From the NCBI GenBank assembly GCA_046717125.1, contig JBKJVQ010000255.1, positions 1-34,066 on the forward strand: a stretch of 34,066 bases of DNA, read 5' to 3'. Made by a program: the position numbers and the translations under genes. The DNA comes from JBKJVQ01 sp046717125 (GTDB taxonomy: Bacteria; Pseudomonadota; Alphaproteobacteria; Rhizobiales; Methyloligellaceae). Under the pieces are notes generated by a model. The model was not told the DNA's origin and did not search any database. It saw only the letters and a program-made list of their open reading frames with translations. This document shows positions 1 to 7,789 of the stretch, piece after piece (position 1 is the first letter of the stretch; every line of letters begins with the position of its first letter).

Positions 1-352
1 CTGGCTCATGATGTCTTTCTTGCGCGCGCCAACCGCCATGCGCAGGCCGATCTCGCGCGTCCGCTCAGTCACCGACACGAGCATGATCGACGTCCTGATC
101 GGAGAACGGAGTCGCCGTGCCCTCACCCGAGCGGCGTCCGCCGGACGTGAACGAGCCGGGCGAGATCGTCAGCAGGTTCGCGCCGAGCGCCTGGATGCGG
201 CTCTCGACTGCTTGCCCTGCGCCGGACGCGACCGACACCATGACAATGACGGACGCCACGCCGATGATGACGCCAAGCATGGCGAGGAAGGTGCGCAGCG
301 CGTTCAGGCGCAATGCGCCCAGCGCAACGCGGAAGGAGGCGAGCGGGTTCAC
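1..352 (-). pseudogene. MacB-type ABC transporter permease, internally deleted and frameshifted (runs off left edge)
   Basis: This is the remains of the inner-membrane permease of a MacAB-type export system. From a GTG at 352 it reads a normal MacB N-terminus: MNPLASFRVALGALR, a first membrane helix, then SRIQALGANLLTISPGS and TPFSDQD. The frame then hits a stop near 65. In another frame, without a gap, the strand continues IMLVSVTERTREIGLRMAVG, which in intact MacB lies after the periplasmic domain, just before the C-terminal helices. Roughly 200 codons, including the periplasmic domain and part of helix 2, are therefore missing, and the junction (about 75-85) shifts the frame. The GTGA overlap with the ATPase gene is intact, so the lesion is in a once normal operon. 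An assembly collapse is the alternative. Domain identity is from remembered family sequence. Confidence 0.85.
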
Positions 353-1044
353 CGCGAGTGTCCCGTGTCGTCGACGACCTTGCCGTCGCGAAAGGCGACT
401 CGCCGGCGGGCGCGGGCCGCGATCTCGGGCTCGTGCGTGACCATGACGATGGTGATGCCGTCATTGTTCAACGCTTCGAACAGGGCGACGATTTCCTCGG
501 TCGTATGGCTGTCCAGCGCACCGGTCGGCTCGTCGGCGAGGATGATCTTCGGCTCATTGACCAGCGCGCGGGCGATTGCGACGCGTTGCTGCTGACCGCC
601 GGACAGTTCCGAAGGCTGATGGTGCTTGCGTGCGCCCAATCCCACGCGGTCGAGGCTGACGCTCGCGCGTTCCCGAGCCTCGGCTGCCGGCGTCGCGGAA
701 TAGAGCAAAGGCAGAGCGACATTGTTCAGCGCGCTTGTCCGTGCCAGCAGATTGAACTGCTGGAAGACGAAGCCGATGGTCGCATTGCGGTATTGCGCCA
801 GCCCGTCCGCATCAAGCGTCGTCAGATCGTGACCGCCGACACCGAGCCGCCCGCTCGTCGGCTGGTCGAGCGCGCCGATCAGATTCATGAAGGTCGACTT
901 GCCGGAGCCCGACGCCCCCGTCACCGCGAGATATTCGCCCGCGCGGATGTCGAGGCTCACATCGTCCCGCGCATGGATGTCGGTGTCGCCCATGCGATAG
1001 GTCTTGTGCAGATCACGCGCGACGATCTGGGCAGTGGTGTTCAC
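349..1044 (-). CDS. MacB-type ABC transporter ATP-binding protein
   Basis: This is the ATPase of a LolD/MacB-class ABC transporter that powers export through a MacA-type adaptor. The 231-residue protein has all the nucleotide-binding motifs: Walker A GASGSGKS near residue 43, a Q-loop in FVFQQFNLL, the signature LSGGQQQR, Walker B IILADEPTGALD, and the switch histidine in MVTHEPE. It starts at a GTG that overlaps the stop of the adaptor gene by GTGA, and its own stop overlaps the GTG of the permease gene in the same way, so the three genes were translationally coupled. Because the permease gene here is broken, this ATPase may have no working partner unless it pairs with another permease. In many MacB proteins ATPase and permease are one chain; here they are separate. 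Confidence 0.93.
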   Translation of the reverse strand: MNTTAQIVARDLHKTYRMGDTDIHARDDVSLDIRAGEYLAVTGASGSGKSTFMNLIGALDQPTSGRLGVGGHDLTTLDADGLAQYRNATIGFVFQQFNLLARTSALNNVALPLLYSATPAAEARERASVSLDRVGLGARKHHQPSELSGGQQQRVAIARALVNEPKIILADEPTGALDSHTTEEIVALFEALNNDGITIVMVTHEPEIAARARRRVAFRDGKVVDDTGHSR

Positions 1045-2513
1045 GATGTCACCGGCTCGCGCACACGCACGACCACCTTCGCGCCGGGCTCGAGTCCTGC
1101 GACGATCTCGGTCGCGGTCCCGTCGGCCAGGCCGAGGCGCACGTTGCGGGGCTGAAGCCGCCCGTTTCCGCCCAGCACATAGACGGTGGCACGGCGCGGT
1201 CCCGACGGGGCGAGCCGCTGCATCTCCTCGTAGGCTCGGTATTGCTCGGTCGAAAGCGCCGTGCGCAACGCGGCCGCCATGCGCGCCCTCACCTGCTCTC
1301 GCTGATCGTCGCCGGGAGAGCCACCCGCTGCCTGCCGCTCGGCGCGGAACTCGGCGAGCGTCCGCTGGATCGCGGCGGCGGCCTTCTTATAGGTTGCGTC
1401 GTCAAGCTTCAGCTCGGTGCGGAGCCGGTCCAGCATGCGCTGGCCGCGATCGCCCCCGCGCCGCCCACGACCGCGCGCGCCTTCTGCGAAATCGCCCTCG
1501 ACCAGCGCTTCGGCGGCTTCGCGGGGCTGAAAGCGCAGCGCTTCGTTTGCGAGCAGGAGCACGCCCTCGCGCGTGCCGGTTTCGATCTCGACATTGGCGG
1601 TCATCCCCGGCAGGAGCCGCTGCATCGGGTTCTCGGCGTCGATCACGACTGTATAGGTCACGACATTGGCGAGCGCCGTCGGCGCAAGCCGGATCTGCGA
1701 CACGACGCCGGTGAATTTCAGGTCCGGATAGGCGTCGACCGTGAAGGATACGGGATTACCCTGCGCCACTTGACCGATGTCGGCCTCGTCCACCTGCGCG
1801 TCGATCTGAACGCGTGTCAGGTCCTGAGCGATGGTGAACAGGATCGGCGCTTGCAGCGAGGCGGCGACGGTTTGGCCGACTTCGGTCGTGCGCGCGATGA
1901 CGACGCCGTCAATCGGCGCACGGATGAAGGTCCGCTCAAGGTCGATCTTGGTGCTGTCCAGCGTCGCCTGGCGCTGCAGCAGCGTCGCGCGCGCATTTTC
2001 GAGCTGCGCCTTGGCGATGGCGACATCGGCGACCGCAGCTTGCTCGGCCGCCAGGGCGGCATCCTGCGCCGCCGCGGTGGTCACGCCGCGCGCGACCAAT
2101 TGCTGGCTGCGATTGAGGTCCGCCTTGGCCTTGACGAGATTGGCCTCGGCGCGGGCGATGGTCGCTTCCTGCACGGTAATGCCGGCCCGCGCCAGCGCGA
2201 CGCCGGCTTCCGCCTCGCGCACCTTGGTCTCGAAGGTGGAAGGCTCGATGCGGGCGAGCACGCCGCCCTGCTTCACCTCGGAGGAAAAATCCACGTTCAG
2301 CTCGCCGATCTGCCCCGATAGCTGCGAGCCGACCTCGACCGTGCCGAGCGCACGCACCGCGCCGGACGTCGCGACCACCCGCCGTACCGCGCCGCGCGTG
2401 ACTTCGACGGTCTGAATATCCAGCGCGGCCGTCTGGTTTTGCGCCCAGACATAGTAACCCGCGCCGCCGCCAGCGATGGCGAGCAGCAGCAGAAACAGAA
2501 CAAACCGCTTCAT
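1041..2513 (-). CDS. MacA/HlyD-type periplasmic adaptor (membrane fusion protein)
   Basis: This is the periplasmic adaptor of a tripartite efflux pump, linking the inner-membrane ABC transporter to an outer-membrane channel. I place the start at the ATG at 2513, which has GAGGAG about 9 bases upstream; the open frame extends further but without family character. The 490-residue protein begins with a single anchor (MKRFVLFLLLLAIAGGG). It has two lipoyl half-motifs (GSQLSGQIGEL and RAPIDGVVIARTTEVGQTV) around a long alanine-rich coiled-coil hairpin, then a beta-barrel (FTVDAYPDLKFTGVV). The C-terminal part carries an Arg/Gly-rich stretch (GRGRRGGDRGQR) and a roughly 80-residue helical segment before the last membrane-proximal strands, which is longer than E. 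coli MacA. It is the first gene of the macA-macB operon. Confidence 0.92.
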   Translation of the reverse strand: MKRFVLFLLLLAIAGGGAGYYVWAQNQTAALDIQTVEVTRGAVRRVVATSGAVRALGTVEVGSQLSGQIGELNVDFSSEVKQGGVLARIEPSTFETKVREAEAGVALARAGITVQEATIARAEANLVKAKADLNRSQQLVARGVTTAAAQDAALAAEQAAVADVAIAKAQLENARATLLQRQATLDSTKIDLERTFIRAPIDGVVIARTTEVGQTVAASLQAPILFTIAQDLTRVQIDAQVDEADIGQVAQGNPVSFTVDAYPDLKFTGVVSQIRLAPTALANVVTYTVVIDAENPMQRLLPGMTANVEIETGTREGVLLLANEALRFQPREAAEALVEGDFAEGARGRGRRGGDRGQRMLDRLRTELKLDDATYKKAAAAIQRTLAEFRAERQAAGGSPGDDQREQVRARMAAALRTALSTEQYRAYEEMQRLAPSGPRRATVYVLGGNGRLQPRNVRLGLADGTATEIVAGLEPGAKVVVRVREPVTS

Positions 2514-2614
2514 TACGCGCCGCTCCTCGCAGGCCCTGACGATCGCTTGGAATTGTGGGCGATCCGATACGCGCACGGCAAGACCGGCGGTGTTACATCT
2601 TGGCAATGCAAGAG

Positions 2615-2965
2615 TCAGGGAAACAGAGTGATTAGTTTCTTGCTGACAGCACGTTGGTCCCGCGCCGATAGCTGCCCGGCTGCCCGCAAAACGCGACTCA
2701 AATCGATGCACGCAATTTTCACCGGCCGGATGATAGAGGGTGAAGTCAGGCCAGTCTGCGTAAGGTCTTTGATTTGAATATCGCACGACCAGCTCCTGTT
2801 AGCAGCGCTGGTGATCATGGCGAGCCAGATAAGTCCGAATTGTTCGACGACCGGATTCGATATGACGAGCGCCGGACGCCGCTTTTGCGCCAGCCGATCT
2901 GTGTAGGGAAACGGAACGACAACCACGCTCCACGGCGCGTAGATATGCCGGTCAGAGATCGGCAT
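2615..2965 (-). CDS. Type II toxin, MazF/PemK family endoribonuclease
   Basis: This is the probable mRNA-cleaving toxin of a type II toxin-antitoxin module. The 116-residue protein has the family opening VVVPFPYTD followed by KRRPALVIS, where the conserved arginine and the core beta strand sit, and a C-terminal region ending in a helix (SARDQRAVSKKLITLF) as in PemK-like proteins. It overlaps the preceding antitoxin gene by 14 bases, the usual antitoxin-first arrangement. The next gene downstream on the same strand is the macA-type adaptor after about 100 bases, so low readthrough is possible. The family call is from motifs only; the RNA target sequence cannot be read from the gene. Confidence 0.88.
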   Translation of the reverse strand: MPISDRHIYAPWSVVVVPFPYTDRLAQKRRPALVISNPVVEQFGLIWLAMITSAANRSWSCDIQIKDLTQTGLTSPSIIRPVKIACIDLSRVLRAAGQLSARDQRAVSKKLITLFP

Positions 2966-3167
2966 ATGCCGCGTCGTCTTCGTCGCTTGCCCACTCGGTG
3001 AACGTGGCGAACGGATCGTCCGTCACGTCGATCTCCTTCTCCAACATCACACCTGCGTCAGTTATTTTGTAACGCAGGGTGTCACCGGGCGAGAGTGCCA
3101 GCCGTTCACGGACCGGACGAGGAATGACGGTCTGCCACTTAACAGAGAGCCTGGATTTGTTCATCAT
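2952..3167 (-). CDS. Type II antitoxin, AbrB/MazE-type DNA-binding protein
   Basis: This is the probable antitoxin of the MazF-type toxin encoded next to it. The 71-residue protein has an N-terminal SpoVT/AbrB swapped-hairpin domain (SRLSVKWQTVIPRPVRERL, then SPGDTLRYKI) and an acidic C-terminal tail (DDPFATFTEWASDEDDAAYADL in two runs), the part that normally wraps the toxin. Two ATG codons stand in tandem at the start (3167 and 3164); GTGAGG lies 7-10 bases upstream and fits either. An inverted repeat just upstream (3179-3192) is a natural place for autoregulation by the complex. Confidence 0.87.
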   Translation of the reverse strand: MMNKSRLSVKWQTVIPRPVRERLALSPGDTLRYKITDAGVMLEKEIDVTDDPFATFTEWASDEDDAAYADL

Positions 3168-3178
3168 CGCTGCCTCAC

Positions 3179-3192
3179 GTAAGACAGCTTAC
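3179..3192 (-). promoter_or_regulatory. Candidate operator of the mazEF-type pair
   Basis: The sequence GTAAGACAGCTTAC has 5-bp inverted arms (GTAAG and CTTAC, spacer 4) and ends 11 bases before the antitoxin start. Read on the minus strand, a weak promoter (TTCGCC, 17-base spacer, TAAGCT) would place its -10 element inside this palindrome. AbrB-type antitoxins usually repress their own operon, so this is a plausible operator, inferred from position and symmetry only. Confidence 0.35.
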
Positions 3193-3267
3193 ATCTCACA
3201 ATTAGTTTGGCGAATGGTCCCAGAATGTCAGCAAGGTTGATGGCGACGGCGCGCGCCATGTAGGGCC

Positions 3268-3313
3268 GTCGAAAAGCGGAAAGCGGTTTGGACGACATCA
3301 TGCTAAAACTATT
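3268..3313. repeat. Degenerate inverted copy of the 51-bp rhizobial-type palindromic repeat
   Basis: The segment containing GAAAAGCGGAAAGCGG, GACATCATGCT and AAAACTATTT aligns with the reverse complement of the tandem repeat at 5624-5728, including the flanking AGTTTAAGC block, with a few substitutions and a short gap. It lies just beyond the end of the glycosidase gene, so that gene is bracketed by copies in opposite orientation. Confidence 0.7.
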
Positions 3314-3346
3314 TAATCCGGACACGTTCAATGGCTTCGGATCGGG

Positions 3347-5548
3347 TTAATCCGAAGTCATGGTGATTTCGTCGCCCACCAAAAGCTTCACGTCGCCGCT
3401 GACATCATCCAGCCGCACGCCGACATTGTCGCCTCGGCCCCGGAAGCGGAGGGAGCAGCGTCCGTCGCCCAGCGCCAAACCGCCAATGCGCACGTCGCTG
3501 ATCCACGGCGGCAGATAGGGCCGCGTCACCTTGATGGTTGCGCTTGCCGCATCGAGGCTCACGCCGAGACAGGATTGAAGCAGGAGAAATGGCGCGCCGC
3601 TGGCCCAGGCTTGCGGCGTGCAGGCGGAAGGATAGGCGACCGGGTCCTCGCCCGCGCGGCGATGGAAGCCGCAGAACAGCTCCGGCAAACGCCAGTGGGC
3701 CATGTTCGACGCGGCGTCGAACAGTCCCGTGAAGATGCGCGCCGCCTTTTCCGTCATGCCGTAGCGCGCAAGACCGGCCGCGACGATCGCGCTGTCATGC
3801 GGCCAGATGGTGCCATTGTGATAGGACATCGGATTATACCGCGCTTGTCCTTCCGCGACAGTCCGGACGCCCCAGCCCGAGAACGAATCCCGGCTCATCA
3901 ATTGCTCGCCCACGCTCGCCGCGCGATCTGCCCGCGCCGCCCCGGCGAACAGGACATGGCCTGCGTTTGAGGCGCGGATGTCGCAGGCGCGCTTTTCGCC
4001 GTCCAGCGCAATTGCGAACGTGCCGAGAGACTCGCGCCAGAACATCCTGTCGATACTTTCGCACAGCGCCCCGGACTCGTGCTTCAGGCGCGTCGCATCT
4101 TCCGCCCTGCCGAGTGCTGCCCCAAGAATGGAAGCGGCATGCTTGGCCGCCGCGACATAGGCCTGCACTTCCACGAGCGCAATCGCACCGGTCGCAAGTT
4201 CCCCGTCCGCATGGAACACGGAGTCCGCGCTGTCCTTCCAGCCCTGGTTCTGCAATCCGGTGGCCTCGCCGCGCAGATATTCAGTAAGGCCGTCGCCATC
4301 GACATCGCCGAAGCGGTCGATCCATGCGAGGGCAAGACTGACGGACGGCCAGATCGTTTGCGCGAATTCGAGATCGGCGGTGCGCTGGAAGTAAGCGCCG
4401 GCGAGCATGACGAAGAGCGGCGTTGTGTCGACGCCGCCGTAATAGGCCGCAAACGGAACTTCGCTCAGAGCGGCCATTTCACCCCGGCGGGTTTCATGCA
4501 TGATCTTGCCGGGCGCAGAATCGCGAAAGCTGGATTGCTCCACGGCCTGGCTGCCGCTCAGGAAAGACAGAACGCCTTGCGCGATCGAGGGTTCGATCCA
4601 CAGCGTTTGCAGAGCGGTGATGATCGCGTCACGGCCGAACGGAACACTGAACCAGGGTATGCCGGCGTAGGGGTAGGGGCCGCTCTCGAGCTGCGTGGTC
4701 AGGAGCGCGAGGTCGGAGGCTGCGCGCCCGAGCCAGTGATCGAATTTTGGGTTGTCGCTGGCGATCCGGTCGAGCCGCCTGATCTGACTGCGGGCCTCAC
4801 GCTTCCGCCGCTTCAGCGCCCCGAAGAACTGCGTCCTGTCCGGGCGATCCGTACTGCCGTCGCTCGAGATCGCAAGCTGAAGATGAGCGCTGCCTCCCGG
4901 CGGCAAGCAGATCGGCAAAGAGACATGCTGGCCCCGCACGCGGATCGGGCGGGAGAAGGAAATTCCAGTGCGGCGCAGACGGCCATCGAGTCCACGATAG
5001 CCGAGGCGCACCGCGGAGTCGGAGATTTCCGGCGCGATCAGGTTGCCGCGCTTGTTCCGGGTTGCACCCCGGATCTCGAAAACGTCACGGAAGTCGGCAT
5101 CGAAAATAAAGGAAAGCTCGAAGGCGACGGGAATGGCCCCGTAATTCTGTAGCAGCAGGGCCTCGTGCAGCTTTTTATTCCAGAGCAACCGCCGGCGATT
5201 GATATGAATTTCGGAGGCGTGAATATCGACGCCAGCATCGTCTGTGAAGCGCGGATTGGTAAGATTTGCGGAGAAGATGACGTTATCGGCGCCCGTTCCG
5301 GCGCTGAGCAACAGCGGGGTTTGTCCGGCGATCCTGAGCCAGAAGCCGGACAGGACGCGCGTGTCGTCCTGAAACAACCCATCGGCCCCGGTGCTCGGGC
5401 CGACCGGGTGCATCTGGCCAAATATGTCGCCGCGCGCATCGAAGACCGCGAACAGATCGTCATGCTTCAGGACATGCAGAAACTCGCCATGCGCGAGCGG
5501 CGGCTCCTCGAATTCGGTACCAAGCGCGGCCGGCGAAAGTTCAGCCAT
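3347..5548 (-). CDS. Amylo-alpha-1,6-glucosidase / glycogen debranching-type glycosidase
   Basis: This is a cytosolic glycosidase of the glycogen-debranching N-terminal-domain group with an (alpha/alpha)6 catalytic barrel. The 733-residue protein has an N-terminal beta-rich domain (FAVFDARGDIFG, LFQDDTRVLSGF) and a C-terminal barrel with GIPWFSVPFGRDAIITALQ, VDTTPLFVMLAG, DGDGLTEYLRG, GWKDSADSVF and SYHNGTIWPHDSAIVAAGL, which hold the acidic residues expected of the active site. I chose the ATG at 5548 because the alternative GTG at 5572 lies inside a strong inverted repeat. The next gene upstream on the same strand is a family 4 glycosyltransferase, so the pair may act on the same glucan or glucoside. 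The true substrate (glycogen, trehalose-like or glucosylglycerate-like) cannot be told from sequence. There is no signal peptide. Confidence 0.85.
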   Translation of the reverse strand: MAELSPAALGTEFEEPPLAHGEFLHVLKHDDLFAVFDARGDIFGQMHPVGPSTGADGLFQDDTRVLSGFWLRIAGQTPLLLSAGTGADNVIFSANLTNPRFTDDAGVDIHASEIHINRRRLLWNKKLHEALLLQNYGAIPVAFELSFIFDADFRDVFEIRGATRNKRGNLIAPEISDSAVRLGYRGLDGRLRRTGISFSRPIRVRGQHVSLPICLPPGGSAHLQLAISSDGSTDRPDRTQFFGALKRRKREARSQIRRLDRIASDNPKFDHWLGRAASDLALLTTQLESGPYPYAGIPWFSVPFGRDAIITALQTLWIEPSIAQGVLSFLSGSQAVEQSSFRDSAPGKIMHETRRGEMAALSEVPFAAYYGGVDTTPLFVMLAGAYFQRTADLEFAQTIWPSVSLALAWIDRFGDVDGDGLTEYLRGEATGLQNQGWKDSADSVFHADGELATGAIALVEVQAYVAAAKHAASILGAALGRAEDATRLKHESGALCESIDRMFWRESLGTFAIALDGEKRACDIRASNAGHVLFAGAARADRAASVGEQLMSRDSFSGWGVRTVAEGQARYNPMSYHNGTIWPHDSAIVAAGLARYGMTEKAARIFTGLFDAASNMAHWRLPELFCGFHRRAGEDPVAYPSACTPQAWASGAPFLLLQSCLGVSLDAASATIKVTRPYLPPWISDVRIGGLALGDGRCSLRFRGRGDNVGVRLDDVSGDVKLLVGDEITMTSD

Positions 5549-5566
5549 ATCTGTCAGCCGCAACAA

Positions 5567-5614
5567 GATCACGATGACTTTTGGTCGAAACGACCAAAAG
5601 TCATGAACGTGATC
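5567..5614. repeat. Strong inverted repeat before the glycosidase gene
   Basis: A perfect 14-bp inverted repeat (ATGACTTTTGGTCG and its complement, loop AAA at 5588-5590) is extended by outer 7-bp arms GATCACG and CGTGATC with a 3-base bulge. It ends 18 bases before the glycosidase ATG and would form a 5'-leader hairpin or a symmetrical protein-binding site. No T-tract follows on the minus strand, so it is not a normal terminator. Confidence 0.75.
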
Positions 5615-5623
5615 GGCCGCAAT

Positions 5624-5728
5624 AGTTTAAGCATGATGTTGTCCGAAAACCGCTTCACACTTTTCGGCATCATGAACAGTTTGAACATGATGTTGTCCGA
5701 AAACCGCTTCACACTTTTCGGCATCATG
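5624..5728. repeat. Tandem pair of a 51-bp palindromic intergenic repeat
   Basis: Two 51-base copies (5624-5674 and 5678-5728) differ at two positions. Each has outer arms CATGATG/CATCATG and inner arms CCGAAAA/TTTTCGG around CCGCTTCACAC, so each can fold into a hairpin. Similar elements are abundant in intergenic regions of rhizobial genomes (from memory). The pair fills the gap between the glycosyltransferase and glycosidase genes. Confidence 0.85.
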
Positions 5729-5730
5729 CT

Positions 5731-6882
5731 CTATGGGGATGGTTTGCCGGCGCCATTCTGGGCGCGCGCGTGCGCGGGAGCAAGAACAGGCGACGCCGCC
5801 AATGTCTCGATCTGCGCGGACGCATAATTCGGCATGATCGTTGTCGGAAGCGGCTTCGGTTCGAGCAGGCGATTGTAGACGCGCTCGTACCCATCCGCCA
5901 TTGCATCGACCGTAAAGCGGCGCTCGAAGCAGGCGCGAACCTCGCTCCGGTCGAGATCGCCGAGCTTCCCGACCGCGGCGACCGCTTGCTCGACGTCATG
6001 GACCAGAAATCCGCTCCTGCCGTCTTCCACAATTTCTGGCGCCGATCCGCAGGAAAAGGCGATGACGGGCGTGCCGCACGCCATGGCCTCGATCATCACC
6101 AAGCCGAACGGCTCCGGCCATTTGATCGGCACCAGCAGCGCGATGGCGTTGCCCAGAAATTCCGATTTTTCGGTTTCTCTGATCTCTCCGATAAAGTCGG
6201 CGTTTGCGTCCGTGAGGAGCGGCTCGATATGCCGCTCGAAATAGCCGCGGTCCGCGTGATCCACCTTGGCGGCGATCTTGAGCGGCAATCCGGCGAGGCG
6301 TGCAATCGCGATGGCGCTGTCGACGCCCTTTTCGGGCGCCGTGCGGCCGAGGAACGCGAGATACCCTCCGGACGGCCTGGCGTTGAATTTGTATTGATCG
6401 CGCGGGTAGCCGTGGTGAACCGTCGCCAGCCAGCGCTGAAAGGGTTGTGCTTTCCGCTGATTGTCAGAGATGGACACCATGGGATAGTTCCGGTGACGCG
6501 CGAACAGGCGCCCCAAGTCCTCGATGTCGAGTCGCCCGTGCAGTGTCGTCACGGTACGATCGGCAACGTCCTGGAACAGGGGAAGGTGGAACGCCTCCTG
6601 GTGAAAATGGAGCAAGTCGAACTGATCGATACGGTCACGCACGCGCGCCAGCATGTCGAGCGTCGCCGGAACGTCCCAGGACAGTCCCGGGTCGAGCCGC
6701 AACGAGGTCTTGCGGCACGGCTCGAGCCGCGCCAGCGTGCGGCTGTCGGCGCTTGCGAACAACGTCACGTCGTGTCCCCGGCGAACGAGCTCATCGGTCA
6801 GATGAGCGATAACGCGCTCGGTTCCGCCGTACAGGTTTGGGGGGACGGATTCGTAGAGAGGCGCGATCTGGGCGATACGCAA
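5731..6882 (-). CDS. Glycosyltransferase family 4
   Basis: This is a GT-B fold, retaining glycosyltransferase that uses a nucleotide sugar in the cytosol. The N-terminal domain starts LRIAQIAPLYE and has the glycine-rich acceptor loop VPPNLYGGTERV and the HLTDELVRRGHDVTLFAS helix. The C-terminal domain has FLGRTAPEKGVDSAI and the donor-binding EX7E motif EPFGLVMIE followed by ACGTPVIAF. I chose a TTG start at 6882 because family members normally begin at this point and AAGG lies 9 bases upstream. An in-frame ATG at 6996 would add 38 residues without family character and overlap the next gene upstream. It lies upstream of the glycosidase gene on the same strand. Product and acceptor are unknown. 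Confidence 0.88.
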   Translation of the reverse strand: MRIAQIAPLYESVPPNLYGGTERVIAHLTDELVRRGHDVTLFASADSRTLARLEPCRKTSLRLDPGLSWDVPATLDMLARVRDRIDQFDLLHFHQEAFHLPLFQDVADRTVTTLHGRLDIEDLGRLFARHRNYPMVSISDNQRKAQPFQRWLATVHHGYPRDQYKFNARPSGGYLAFLGRTAPEKGVDSAIAIARLAGLPLKIAAKVDHADRGYFERHIEPLLTDANADFIGEIRETEKSEFLGNAIALLVPIKWPEPFGLVMIEAMACGTPVIAFSCGSAPEIVEDGRSGFLVHDVEQAVAAVGKLGDLDRSEVRACFERRFTVDAMADGYERVYNRLLEPKPLPTTIMPNYASAQIETLAASPVLAPAHARAQNGAGKPSP

Positions 6883-6980
6883 TTTTGGCGACCTTAATGC
6901 GCCGCCAACTGCGGCCCTCTTGTCGTGAGTAACCCTTCTGTGAATCGCTTGGTTCCGTAGCGCCTCCTCGATGGAGGGAC

Positions 6981-7679
6981 CTATTCCAGCTTCCACGTCA
7001 CCGAAACCATCACGCTCAGCGACTGCTCGCCGGCTTCGACGGGCGGCGCGGGCGCGGCCTCCATGGCGACGGCGCGCGCGAAATAGGGGCGCGGCGGCGG
7101 CGCATAGCTGTTCTCGGAAATCGACTGGACGGGGCCGAGCTTGGCGCCGGCGGCTTCGGCGAGCAGCGTCGCTTTCCGTTGGGCGTCTTCGATCGCGGCG
7201 CGGCGCGCCTCGTCGAGCCGCTTGTTTACGTCGCTGACTGAGAAGGAGATACCCCCGACATCGGTCGCGCCCAGCGTCACCGCGCTGTCGAGGATGTCGC
7301 CCATCTTCGTCAGGTCACGGATCGTCACGCTGACAGCGTTCGAGGCGCGGTAGCCGGCGAGCTCGGCGCTCTCGCCCTCTTTCGGCGTTGTGTACACGGG
7401 GTCGATGGACAGATTGGAGGTCTGAATATCGCGCGGCTCGATGCCTTCGGCTTTGAGTGCGTCGATGACCTTGCGCATGCCCTCGCTGTTCGCGCCCAGC
7501 GCCTCGGCCGCCGTCTTGCCGTCCGCCGACACGCCGACCGAGATGTGGCCGCGGTCCGGCTTGGCGAAGATTTCGCCCTGTCCGGTAACGCTGATGACTC
7601 TTTCGGGCGCCTTGTCCTCGGCGTTCGCGGTCGTGGCGAAAAGGAGGGGAAGTGCAAGCGCGATCAAGGCGTATCGCAT
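6981..7679 (-). CDS. Exported SIMPL (DUF541) domain protein
   Basis: This is an exported protein of the SIMPL/DUF541 family, to which E. coli YggE belongs; members are linked to oxidative stress but have no established enzymatic role. The ATG at 7679 has GGAG 7 bases upstream and begins a clear signal peptide (MRYALIALALPLLFATTANA, cleavage likely before EDKAP). The mature part has the family opening VISVTGQGEIFAKPDRG, the ALKAEGI-DIQTSNLSIDPVY block, and VSVTIRDLTKMGDILDSAV followed by ARRAAIEDAQRKATLLAEAA. The total length of 232 residues is typical. It ends about 100 bases before the glycosyltransferase start and may share its transcript. Confidence 0.9.
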   Translation of the reverse strand: MRYALIALALPLLFATTANAEDKAPERVISVTGQGEIFAKPDRGHISVGVSADGKTAAEALGANSEGMRKVIDALKAEGIEPRDIQTSNLSIDPVYTTPKEGESAELAGYRASNAVSVTIRDLTKMGDILDSAVTLGATDVGGISFSVSDVNKRLDEARRAAIEDAQRKATLLAEAAGAKLGPVQSISENSYAPPPRPYFARAVAMEAAPAPPVEAGEQSLSVMVSVTWKLE

Positions 7680-7726
7680 CGTCGTTCTCCATGATGCGGG
7701 GGAGGGGACGGCCCGCATAATGCCAG

Positions 7727-7755
7727 TTCAAACGTCCGTGCGCGATCTGCTATAG
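7727..7755 (+). promoter_or_regulatory. Possible promoter of the tRNA gene
   Basis: TTCAAA (7727-7732), a 17-base spacer and CTATAG (7750-7755) resemble an alphaproteobacterial housekeeping promoter and lie about 35 bases before the mature tRNA 5' end. The -35 match is poor. Confidence 0.35.
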
Positions 7756-7789
7756 GGCCGGGGCCTCGCGTCTCGCTCAAATGCGAACC

